Below are positions 7,132-13,583 of a stretch of 13,601 nucleotides of DNA, piece by piece. This DNA comes from MGBC108787 sp964430695 (GTDB taxonomy: Bacteria; Bacillota_I; Bacilli_A; RF39; UBA660), in NCBI GenBank assembly GCA_964430695.1, contig CAYSFO010000039.1, forward strand, positions 1 to 13,601, given 5' to 3'. A program made the position numbers and the translations under genes. The notes under the pieces were generated by a model. The model saw nothing but the letters and a program-made list of their open reading frames with translations, was not told where the DNA came from and did no database searches. Numbering within the stretch: position 1 is the first letter of the stretch; the number at the start of each line of letters is the position of its first letter.

Positions 7132-8097
7132 TTATGCTGACCTACTTCTTTTTAAACTTCTAATATTTCCTTCTTCCTTTAAATAATCTGCTATTTTAGA
7201 AATATATTGTTTTACCCCTATATGAGGTTTACAATCTCCAAAAATTTGTTGATAAACTTCAAAATCAATTTTGCCGGATTTGTAAGCATTTTCCATAGAA
7301 AATCTTAAATTATTTATTTTTTGACAAAAGCGATCATATTCTTCAATGCCTTGTCCAAACTCCCATTTATTTCTAAACTCTTTGCAAAAATACAAATCTC
7401 TTATAGTATTTATATTAGATGTAGCAAAACAGATAATAGCATCTACTAACATTTGAGGTGCAGGAGTAGTTTTATGAGAGAAATGTCCTAATTTATCATA
7501 TAAAAAATGTTTCACTTCTTTTCGCATTTCTGCTTGTTCTATAATAGAGAAAGCATCATCTTCTGATTTTAAATGTGATAAGAAGTATTCTTCTTGCTCT
7601 GGTGTAAAAGAAATCTCTTGTCCACCATAATAATGTGATTTTATATATTCTACTATATCACACAGAAAGTAGAAATTAGCTGGTATTACTCCTTCTGGAG
7701 CAGACAAAATTTCAGTTTTTAAATAATTAGGTATATTGAAATATTCTTTATTTATGAAATGCCTTATAGAACGCTCGATTTTAGTTGGATCTACTGCTTT
7801 TCTTTTCCCAACAATTGGATATAATTCCCTTGTGCAATTAACATAATCATGATGTTTTTGAGTATATAAATATTCCAAACATTCTTTTATGTAACCATTT
7901 TCAATCATTTTAGAGGGAAAATAACTAAGTAAATCATCTATATATTCACTCAAGCTTTGACCTTCTTTTGGAGATATACTATTAGGATACTTCTCAAGTA
8001 TCTCCCCTTTTTGAATATGAAAAGATGTATTTCTCGCCAAATTAGAATCTTCAAGATAAGTAGAAACTGTATTCTCTTCTTTTTTTAAACTTGACAT
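7132..8097 (-). CDS. Tandem Spo0A C-terminal-like domain protein, copy 3 (first in operon)
   Basis: This 321-residue protein is the promoter-proximal member of the triplet. The first unit (about 50-156) carries CTRELYPIVGK and PTKIERSIRHFI (104-115), the best match in the window to the recognition region of Spo0A (SRVERAIRHAI). The second unit (about 193-309) carries LRFSMENAYKSGKIDFEVYQQIFG (264-287) and VKQYISKIADYLKEE (295-309). The first unit keeps the ERxIRH recognition helix but lacks the GNID..LFG turn; the second keeps the turn and ends in a longer helical tail. The two halves could pack as an internal pseudo-dimer, which is inference. The start is ATG 8095-8097 with GGGGAG 6 nt upstream. 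A strong promoter lies 29 nt upstream of the start codon. Confidence 0.88.
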   Translation of the reverse strand: MSSLKKEENTVSTYLEDSNLARNTSFHIQKGEILEKYPNSISPKEGQSLSEYIDDLLSYFPSKMIENGYIKECLEYLYTQKHHDYVNCTRELYPIVGKRKAVDPTKIERSIRHFINKEYFNIPNYLKTEILSAPEGVIPANFYFLCDIVEYIKSHYYGGQEISFTPEQEEYFLSHLKSEDDAFSIIEQAEMRKEVKHFLYDKLGHFSHKTTPAPQMLVDAIICFATSNINTIRDLYFCKEFRNKWEFGQGIEEYDRFCQKINNLRFSMENAYKSGKIDFEVYQQIFGDCKPHIGVKQYISKIADYLKEEGNIRSLKRSRSA

Positions 8098-8125
8098 ACA
8101 AAACTCCCCTTTTTTATTGGTTGTT

Positions 8126-8154
8126 ACTCTAACATTTTTTTAACTGTTTGTCAA
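8126..8154 (-). promoter_or_regulatory. Promoter of the Spo0A-like gene triplet
   Basis: On the minus strand a consensus -35 TTGACA (8149-8154), a 17-nt spacer ending TGT, and a -10 TAGAGT (8126-8131) form an extended -10 promoter. No other promoter or terminator is seen before copy 1 ends, so the three genes are probably one transcript. Confidence 0.8.
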
Positions 8155-8191
8155 GTACTAACCGATTAAGATGTTGTAGAGCTATTTTCAC

Positions 8192-8214
8192 AAAAAAATA
8201 AGACTTTCGTCTTA
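8192..8214 (-). terminator. Terminator of the surface-protein operon
   Basis: On the minus strand a 6-bp stem TAAGAC/GTCTTA (8209-8214 with 8199-8204) closed by a GAAA tetraloop is followed by seven T (8192-8198). It lies 8 nt after the TGA TAG double stop of the 391-codon gene. Confidence 0.9.
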
Positions 8215-8222
8215 CTTTACTA

Positions 8223-9398
8223 TCATTTTTCATCCATTTTTTTATTTTTCAACACTTTATTGCGTAGGCTAAAACCCATAGATGCTAGTATTACTATTAA
8301 AGCCGCAAGAACAAACCAATTCGTTTTTTGTTTTTTTACTATTTTTGTACTTGGGATTACACTTGCAGATAAAGAATCATTATTTAATACATCCTCTCGT
8401 ACTTTATTTTTTAAAGGAACTGCGTATGCAATAGCAGATTCATTTTTCATATTTACAAGCAAAGAAGATGGCACATAATTCATAGTATTAGAAAGAGGAT
8501 TATTCTCATTAATAAAAGTAGGATTTGTAATAGGCGTTCCCTCAGAATCTATATCATTTTCAGACGAATTACTTTCACTTATAACTGATGTACTTTCTAT
8601 AGAACTTTCTTTATGTACTTCACTTTTTTCACTAGTAGAAGTATTTTCTACTGGTTTTATTTCTTCTTTTATTACTACTTCCTTTGTTGTATTTCCAGAA
8701 GAAAAAATACGATTATCTTCTCTATTTACATTAATAGTATAAGTTTTCATGTCCCCATTTTTTGCAGTGACCGTAACAGTAAATTTATTGTTCCCATAAT
8801 TTAAAGTTTTTGTCCCTAAACCCGTTACTGTAGCATTTTCCTCTTCTACTTCTCCACTAATTGCTAAAGTAGTTACATTAGCACCCACATAAACATTGTA
8901 ATTTGTAGTCATAGGAGAAAATGAAATGCTTCCACTACTAAGTGATAAGTTTTTTAAATTATTATTTGCACTAACTACTTGGATGTCTTTTATAATGGCA
9001 GATAAGTTTTTAGAAGTTCCATCTGTAAAAGAAAGCGTTCCCTCATTGACACGTACAAACCCACTACATGTCGTATTTTTTGCTCTTAAATTCATTGTTA
9101 CTAAGGTTATATTCCCACTTTTCCCATTCAAATTCATATAGGAAAATTTAGTTTTTTCTACATCCGCTTCTTCTTTTGTTATATTTACTAATGTTATACA
9201 ATCTCCATCTACACTTACTTGTCCACCACTAGTAACTAATGCATCCTCTGTAACATTTGCTACTAAAGAAATAGAAAAAGTACTACCACTTCCAATAGTA
9301 TTCACTCCATTTAAATGAATATTTCCATCACCAGCAAAAACGAAAGTAGGAATGAAAAAAAGAAAAAGTGAGAGAATAACTAAACTTTTCTTTATCAT
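8223..9398 (-). CDS. Membrane-anchored surface protein, cohesin-like plus one cadherin-like domain
   Basis: This is a predicted extracellular protein of 391 residues anchored at its C-terminus. Residues 1-22 are a signal peptide (hydrophobic core, FVFA then GDG). Residues about 25-143 resemble a cohesin-type beta-sandwich and carry a Cys pair (C67, C111). Residues 147-226 are a cadherin-like beta-sandwich of the PF12733 kind (NLSLSSGSISFSP...YTINVNR). A Ser/Thr/Glu-rich linker (227-355) leads to a membrane helix at 360-377 and a short Lys-rich cytoplasmic tail. There is no LPXTG motif, so anchoring is by the helix. ATG 9396-9398 overlaps the stop of the 793-codon gene (ATGA), with GGAGG 6 nt upstream. 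It is a short relative of its operon partner and ends with TGA TAG. Binding partner unknown. Confidence 0.88.
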   Translation of the reverse strand: MIKKSLVILSLFLFFIPTFVFAGDGNIHLNGVNTIGSGSTFSISLVANVTEDALVTSGGQVSVDGDCITLVNITKEEADVEKTKFSYMNLNGKSGNITLVTMNLRAKNTTCSGFVRVNEGTLSFTDGTSKNLSAIIKDIQVVSANNNLKNLSLSSGSISFSPMTTNYNVYVGANVTTLAISGEVEEENATVTGLGTKTLNYGNNKFTVTVTAKNGDMKTYTINVNREDNRIFSSGNTTKEVVIKEEIKPVENTSTSEKSEVHKESSIESTSVISESNSSENDIDSEGTPITNPTFINENNPLSNTMNYVPSSLLVNMKNESAIAYAVPLKNKVREDVLNNDSLSASVIPSTKIVKKQKTNWFVLAALIVILASMGFSLRNKVLKNKKMDEK

Positions 9399-11776
9399 TT
9401 ATTACCTCCATTTTCTCTTTCTTTTTCTTTTGCTTTTAATGCTTTTTTTCTTTTGTTTAAAGCATCTTGATCAAGAAGTAATTTTAATTTTTCTGGATCT
9501 TTCGTATTTAATGCTTCATGAATTGCATCAACAATTTCATCTTTTGTTACTGTCGCATCATAAGGGTCGTATGGAATTTCTGACGTATCTGTATATTTTG
9601 CTTCTTCAATTTCTTCCACTTCTTCCACAATTTGTTTTGAAGGATGATTTGGCAAAGCCTTATTTGGTAAAACATTTGTATATTGATTTAATACTCCACC
9701 CTCTTCTACAACATCATCATCCGTTCCATTTTTAGATCCAAAATTAAATTCTGGTTTAAATTCAATCACTGGCGCTTGTTTTTCGGTAACCTTTACTTCT
9801 TCTTTTGTATCTTTTCTTCTTTTTAATAAGAAGATAATCATAATTAATAATCCAACAAGTAACAAAAACCCTAAAATCATTAACCAATTTTTCCAAGTTA
9901 AGCCTAAAAATTTAGCTTCTTGTTTGGCTTCTTTATTTACATTCAAAGTATAATATTGAACGAAACCATTCTCATCTGTTACTTTTACTAAAACAACATT
10001 ATTGCCTTCTTTTAAATCTTTATCTCCTGTGATTTCTATTTTCGCATTTGGATTTTGCGCTAAAGCATTAACGTCAATTTCATTTACATTATAAGGAACA
10101 GTTAAATCATAACTAAAAATATCTTTATGAAATCCTGGTTTTATTGAATAACCATCTACAGTAAGAGATGTTAATTTATTATTACTTTCAATTTCACTTT
10201 TATTAACATTAATCGTATAGTAACGAATACTTCCATCTTCTGCTGTGACTTCAAGGGTTACTGTATTTAAACCCACTTTCAAATTTTCATTTCCCGTTAC
10301 TTTTACTTTTGCTTTTTTATCACTTGTTACATAATTGATATCTAATCGATCAACATCACTAGGAACTATAATATCATAACTACTTGTATTTTTATTAAAA
10401 CTTGGTTTTATTTCTCCATTACTAATAATTAAACTACTTAAATAATTATCATTAGATTTTGGAGCAGGTGTTTTTGGTTGTTCTGTTGTATTATTTTCTT
10501 CTGCTTTCGGTTTTTTGTATACATTTATAGAATAAATTTGTTTTGTACCATCTTCTGCTGTTACAGTAATAGCAACTGTATTCATACCTTCTTTTAAGTC
10601 TTTATTACCTGTAATACTAACTGTTGCTTTATCACTAGATGGAAGTGCATTTATGTCTAATTCAGATACATCATTTCCTACTTCCAAAGAATAAGAGGTA
10701 TTTTCTTTATGAAAAGAAGGATTTAAAGAATGACCTGTAACTTCCAAAGAGGATAATGTTTTATCACTACTTACAATAGGAGCTTCTTGTTTTTTATTAA
10801 TGTTTACTGTATACGTTTTTCTACTTCCATCTTCTGCTTCTACTACAATTTTACAAGAATCACTACTTTTTATATCGCAAGTGGCTCCTGAAACGATTTT
10901 AGCTTTGGTATTATTTGTTGTCCCTGTAAAGGTAATTGACTCTGTTCCTTCATTGACTTCTAATTCATAAACTAAAGTAGAAGCTGAAAATTCTGGAGAT
11001 AAAGTGCCAACACTTGGAGTTAAAGATTTTAATGTTGCATCATTATTTTTAACTGGTTTTTTTACATTCACTGTATATGTTTTTGTAGCACCACTTTCTG
11101 CTTTAACTACGATTCTACAAGCTGTTGTTGTACCAGATAAATTACAAGTAGTTCCTGAAGTAACTTGGGCTGCTGTATGATTCGGCGTAGCTGTAAAATT
11201 TACGCTTGTAATCCCATCCCCTACATCTAAAGAATAAGTATTTGTATTCGCAGCAAATGCTGGAGATAAAGTACCAGTACTAGGAACTAAACTACTTAAT
11301 GTTGCATCTGTATTTTTAGCAGCTCCAACGGTAATATTTTGAGAAATATTGACTGATGGTATACTACTACTATCATCAAAACTAATTGTTCCATTTTTTA
11401 TATTAACCTTTGTTTCACAAGTAGATGCTCCCGCTACAAAAGTAGCTTTAACCAAAGTAAAGTTACCACTTTTTCCGGCAAAATCGACAAAATTAAACTT
11501 TAAATTATTTACACTTGAACCTGAATCTACTTTCGTTAAACTCTTAAATGTTACACAATTAGAATCACTACTATTCACTTCTCCACCAATAGTAACAATA
11601 TTTCCATTATTACCAGTAACAACAATATCTAACGAAAATTCTGTACCAACTGTCGGATTGGAATTCCCACTAAATGCAAGATTGGCTGTAGCTGCGTTTG
11701 CCTTTGTTACATTCATAATTGCTGTTAATACAATGAATCCAATCACAACAAAACTCTTTTTAAACTTATTTTTCAT
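9395..11776 (-). CDS. Large membrane-anchored surface protein, cohesin-like plus five cadherin-like domains
   Basis: This 793-residue protein is probably an adhesin-like or matrix-binding surface protein. A signal peptide (1-28, cleavage after ANA) precedes a cohesin-like domain (about 30-152; Cys pair C74, C120). Five cadherin-like beta-sandwich repeats of the PF12733 kind follow at about 155-240, 245-328, 337-421, 442-526 and 531-615. Each opens like xxLSSLxxSxGxLxPxF and ends like AEDGTKxYTINVNK. Repeats 1 and 2 each have a close Cys pair (C211/C220, C300/C308). A Pro/Thr linker separates repeats 3 and 4. A membrane helix (630-651) is followed by a large cytoplasmic tail of about 140 residues, acidic (EEVEEIEEA) and then Lys-rich, which could contact something inside the cell. 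The start is ATG 11774-11776 with GGAGG 6 nt upstream. It is coupled to the 391-codon gene. Confidence 0.92.
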   Translation of the reverse strand: MKNKFKKSFVVIGFIVLTAIMNVTKANAATANLAFSGNSNPTVGTEFSLDIVVTGNNGNIVTIGGEVNSSDSNCVTFKSLTKVDSGSSVNNLKFNFVDFAGKSGNFTLVKATFVAGASTCETKVNIKNGTISFDDSSSIPSVNISQNITVGAAKNTDATLSSLVPSTGTLSPAFAANTNTYSLDVGDGITSVNFTATPNHTAAQVTSGTTCNLSGTTTACRIVVKAESGATKTYTVNVKKPVKNNDATLKSLTPSVGTLSPEFSASTLVYELEVNEGTESITFTGTTNNTKAKIVSGATCDIKSSDSCKIVVEAEDGSRKTYTVNINKKQEAPIVSSDKTLSSLEVTGHSLNPSFHKENTSYSLEVGNDVSELDINALPSSDKATVSITGNKDLKEGMNTVAITVTAEDGTKQIYSINVYKKPKAEENNTTEQPKTPAPKSNDNYLSSLIISNGEIKPSFNKNTSSYDIIVPSDVDRLDINYVTSDKKAKVKVTGNENLKVGLNTVTLEVTAEDGSIRYYTINVNKSEIESNNKLTSLTVDGYSIKPGFHKDIFSYDLTVPYNVNEIDVNALAQNPNAKIEITGDKDLKEGNNVVLVKVTDENGFVQYYTLNVNKEAKQEAKFLGLTWKNWLMILGFLLLVGLLIMIIFLLKRRKDTKEEVKVTEKQAPVIEFKPEFNFGSKNGTDDDVVEEGGVLNQYTNVLPNKALPNHPSKQIVEEVEEIEEAKYTDTSEIPYDPYDATVTKDEIVDAIHEALNTKDPEKLKLLLDQDALNKRKKALKAKEKERENGGNK

Positions 11777-11819
11777 TCTTTACCTCCGTACAATTAAGAC
11801 TACCTTATTGTATGAATAT

Positions 11820-11849
11820 ATTATATAACTTTTAAGACAACTATGTCTA
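11820..11849 (-). promoter_or_regulatory. Promoter of the surface-protein operon
   Basis: On the minus strand a -35 TAGACA (11844-11849; five of six match), an 18-nt spacer and a perfect -10 TATAAT (11820-11825) lie 43 nt before the 793-codon gene. A small dyad, AGACA-N4-TGTCT (11835-11848), overlaps the -35 and spacer and could be an operator. Confidence 0.75.
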
Positions 11850-11855
11850 CTAAAA

Positions 11856-11862
11856 TTCGACA
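11856..11862 (-). promoter_or_regulatory. TGTCGAA motif, identical to the Spo0A box core
   Basis: The minus strand reads TTTTGTCGAATTTT here; TGTCGAA is the core of the known Spo0A binding site. It lies 6 bp upstream of the -35, where Spo0A sites often occur at activated promoters. A weaker TGTCTTA lies 23 bp downstream, in the spacer. A 7-mer like this is expected about once or twice by chance in a window this AT-rich, so only its position gives it weight. Confidence 0.35.
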
Positions 11863-11893
11863 AAATAATTAAATAAATAATATATTTCCCCAG

Positions 11894-11935
11894 AAAAAAA
11901 CAGGCTTTTTATTACGTATCAAAGTAAGCCTGTTT
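11894..11935 (-). terminator. Terminator of the 414-codon surface-protein gene
   Basis: On the minus strand a 10-bp perfect stem AAACAGGCTT (11926-11935) with AAGCCTGTTT (11898-11907) and an 18-nt loop runs into a T tract (11894-11900). It lies about 23 nt after the stop codon and separates this gene from the next promoter. Confidence 0.88.
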
Positions 11936-11958
11936 CGTGTTTATATTAATATCACCAG

Positions 11959-13203
11959 TTATTCAATTTCTATTTGGTATGGATTTTCTTTACTTCCATC
12001 TCCGCTTTTGTATATTACTTTTGATTTCAGATGAAAGACGGGGAACACAGAAGGCCAATTTCCAACCGCCTCAACATTTGATTTTCCTACATAGCCTGCT
12101 TTGAATACTATATAGGCAGTCTTCGCGACATCTACGACCGGGGTAATTGTCCATTGAGTTATAGATGAATTGTATAGCCAATTGTTCACCAAGCAATCAT
12201 TCATATCATTATCGTCCCAGTAAGCCAAAGTGTGGGATAAACAAGTATTTCTATTCGTTACTGTTCCCCCGTTTGTTGCATATCCATAATCACTTGGATA
12301 CATTAGTCCTATTTTATCCACAGAAGAAATCTTCCAATCATCAACAAGCACTTCAGACCCTCTTTCTCCCTTATAAATATTAGACGTTGTTCTTATGCTT
12401 AAGTCATTTCCTTGAAAGCCTCCTATATACCATTTTGTACTGTCTATATATTTTTGATAACTACTTATACTGTCCCAATAGTATTTATTTAAGGTATCTC
12501 TACTTGTACTATTTATCCAATAACTAGAAGAACCTGTGGATTTGGAATCCCATGCAGTTTTATCATATTCGGTTACTTTGATTAATTTGACTCTGTTTTC
12601 ATAAGGTCCATCTTCACTACTTTGGATTGGGATGACTCCTATAATTCTATATAATTGATCTTCTGTACAGCTTCCACTTTCTTCTAGACATACATAATTG
12701 TTTGGATTTGCTCCTACATATCGATAATCTATTGTTGCATTGTTTCCTGTCTGCTCTGTTTCTTCATGTGTTTCTTTTATGATACTTGTATCGCTATTTG
12801 ATAGAGTTACTAAGTAATCATTAAAATATGGTATTGTTTCAAAATCAATACTACACTTTATCTTATTATTATTCTTAGAATCTTCTATTGCAAGTGACCA
12901 TGTTTCATTTATCCAACTTGCTTCTACTCCATTTTCACATATTACACTATTTACTCTATATCCACTACCTTTATTTGGAAATGATTCGCCTGTTGCTTCT
13001 CCGTTTATTGTGTAGGCTAGTTCTATATCTCCACTTGAAAAATCGGGAATTCTTCCTTTTAATACATTAAACTCTAATTTTTCTTCATATAATGCAAAGG
13101 TTCTATATAGGGTGATTCCTCCTACAATAAGTAAGATTCCTACAATAGATGCAATTACTATCCTTTTTTGTTTTTTGTTTTTATCAAATTTTTCTAGTTT
13201 CAT
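11959..13203 (-). CDS. Membrane-anchored extracellular protein, 414 aa, DUF6273-like end
   Basis: The role is unknown. A Lys-rich N-terminus (1-13) precedes a membrane helix (about 14-35), then TLYRTFALYEE and FNVLKGRIPDF, an opening I associate with large surface-protein families of uncultured gut Bacillota. The rest should lie outside the cell. It carries three Cys pairs (C89/C117, C172/C179, C321/C337). Residues about 180-410 are rich in Trp, Tyr and Ser (YWINSTSRD, YYWDSISSY, WTITPVVDV) and end with VFHLKSKVIYKSGDGSKENP, as in DUF6273-like domains from memory. The start is ATG 13201-13203 with AGGAGG 5 nt upstream. It is divergent from the Xre gene and sits under the shared operator array. 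All Trp codons are TGG. Confidence 0.85.
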   Translation of the reverse strand: MKLEKFDKNKKQKRIVIASIVGILLIVGGITLYRTFALYEEKLEFNVLKGRIPDFSSGDIELAYTINGEATGESFPNKGSGYRVNSVICENGVEASWINETWSLAIEDSKNNNKIKCSIDFETIPYFNDYLVTLSNSDTSIIKETHEETEQTGNNATIDYRYVGANPNNYVCLEESGSCTEDQLYRIIGVIPIQSSEDGPYENRVKLIKVTEYDKTAWDSKSTGSSSYWINSTSRDTLNKYYWDSISSYQKYIDSTKWYIGGFQGNDLSIRTTSNIYKGERGSEVLVDDWKISSVDKIGLMYPSDYGYATNGGTVTNRNTCLSHTLAYWDDNDMNDCLVNNWLYNSSITQWTITPVVDVAKTAYIVFKAGYVGKSNVEAVGNWPSVFPVFHLKSKVIYKSGDGSKENPYQIEIE

Positions 13204-13216
13204 ATTCTCCTCCTAT

Positions 13217-13234
13217 TATGTCATATATGTCATA
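13217..13234. promoter_or_regulatory. Operator palindrome 1
   Basis: TATGTCA-TATA-TGTCATA is an 18-bp copy of the shared palindrome with one mismatch in the left arm. It covers the predicted start site of the 414-codon gene. Its centre is 35 bp from palindrome 2. Confidence 0.65.
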
Positions 13235-13239
13235 GTTAT

Positions 13240-13268
13240 ATTTTAGTTTATTATGACATAAATGTCAA
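13240..13268 (-). promoter_or_regulatory. Promoter of the 414-codon surface-protein gene
   Basis: On the minus strand a consensus -35 TTGACA (13263-13268) and a -10 TAAAAT (13240-13245) are spaced by 17 nt. The -35 lies inside palindrome 2, and the predicted start (about 13233) falls in palindrome 1, so a protein bound to either should repress transcription. Confidence 0.8.
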
Positions 13269-13269
13269 A
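13252..13269. promoter_or_regulatory. Operator palindrome 2
   Basis: TATGACA-TAAA-TGTCAAA has one mismatch in the right arm; that change creates the perfect TTGACA -35 of the minus-strand promoter, so site and promoter overlap. Confidence 0.7.
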
Positions 13270-13275
13270 CAAATA

Positions 13276-13293
13276 TATGACTTATGTGTCATA
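13276..13293. promoter_or_regulatory. Operator palindrome 3
   Basis: TATGACT-TATG-TGTCATA has one mismatch. It lies 24 bp (centre to centre) from palindrome 2 and overlaps the likely -35 region of the plus-strand xre promoter. Confidence 0.7.
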
Positions 13294-13305
13294 CAAAGTT
13301 ATATA
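13277..13305 (+). promoter_or_regulatory. Candidate promoter for the Xre regulator
   Basis: ATGACT (13277-13282), a 17-nt spacer and TATATA (13300-13305) form a weak promoter mirroring the opposite one: its -35 falls in palindrome 3 and its start in palindrome 4. Both hexamers match consensus only partly, so support comes mainly from the symmetry. Confidence 0.45.
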
Positions 13306-13309
13306 GAAA

Positions 13310-13327
13310 TATGACATTATTGTCATA
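13310..13327. promoter_or_regulatory. Operator palindrome 4
   Basis: TATGACA-TTAT-TGTCATA is a perfect 7-bp inverted repeat with a 4-bp spacer. It covers the predicted start of the xre transcript and ends directly beside its ribosome site. It is 34 bp from palindrome 3, mirroring the 35 bp between 1 and 2. Confidence 0.75.
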
Positions 13328-13339
13328 GAGGTGCTCTGT

Positions 13340-13534
13340 ATGATAAAAGAATATCGAATAAAAAGAGGATATAGTTTAGAAAAGTTAGCTGAATTATGTG
13401 AAATATCATGGCGTAATTTACAAAGAATTGAAAACGGAAAACTAAATGTTGCTAAGTTTGAAACAATAAAGAAGTTAATTAAAGTATTAGATATAAGTGA
13501 TAAGGATATATTAAAATTAATAAAAACTGATTAA
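13340..13534 (+). CDS. Small Xre/Cro-type transcriptional regulator, 64 aa
   Basis: This is a predicted DNA-binding regulator made of one HTH_3 (Cro/CI-like) domain and little else. It opens MIKEYRIKRGYSLEKLAELC; the helix-turn-helix is about 12-34, with recognition helix SWRNLQRIENGK (23-34), and the helices from KFETIKKLIKVL on complete the five-helix fold. There is no ligand or oligomerisation domain. The start is ATG 13340-13342 with GAGGTG 6 nt upstream; a GTG three codons earlier lies within that ribosome site and is rejected. It is divergent from the 414-codon gene, with four matching palindromes between them, so it probably represses both promoters. This is inference from layout. Confidence 0.9.
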   Translation: MIKEYRIKRGYSLEKLAELCEISWRNLQRIENGKLNVAKFETIKKLIKVLDISDKDILKLIKTD

Positions 13535-13555
13535 AAGATATTATTTAAAAAGTAG

Positions 13556-13583
13556 TTGTAATTTATATAAAAAAGATTATAAT
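13556..13583 (+). promoter_or_regulatory. Possible promoter leading out of the window
   Basis: TTGTAA (13556-13561), a 16-nt spacer and a perfect TATAAT (13578-13583) follow the xre stop and point to the right edge. In such AT-rich sequence a TATAAT alone is weak evidence, and the gene it would serve is not visible. Confidence 0.35.

Larger units (their letters stand above)
5128..8097 (-). repeat. Tandem gene triplication
   Basis: Three paralogous genes of nearly equal length are separated by 40 and 38 nt, each preceded by a similar AAAGGGGGA-type ribosome site. Copies 2 and 3 share exact DNA blocks, for example a 43-nt identical stretch at 6402-6444 and 7406-7448 and another just beside it (from about 6483 in copy 2). 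Other parts have diverged well beyond that, which points to local duplication followed by partial homogenisation. Confidence 0.9.

Noticed and set aside
8223..9398. Sortase (LPXTG) anchoring of the surface proteins
   Set aside because: No LPXTG-like motif precedes either C-terminal membrane helix, and the larger protein has about 140 residues after its helix.
11349..11828. Plus-strand open frames antisense to the surface-protein genes (also around 4010-4201, 8260-9141, 9352-9735 and 12165-13070)
   Set aside because: They have low-complexity, Leu/Phe/Ser-rich translations, lack good ribosome sites, and lie wholly or largely over strong minus-strand genes.
13217..13327. Short CRISPR-like array
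   Set aside because: The repeats are palindromic, 18 bp and unevenly spaced, with spacers of 6-17 bp overlapping two promoters, which fits operators rather than CRISPR.
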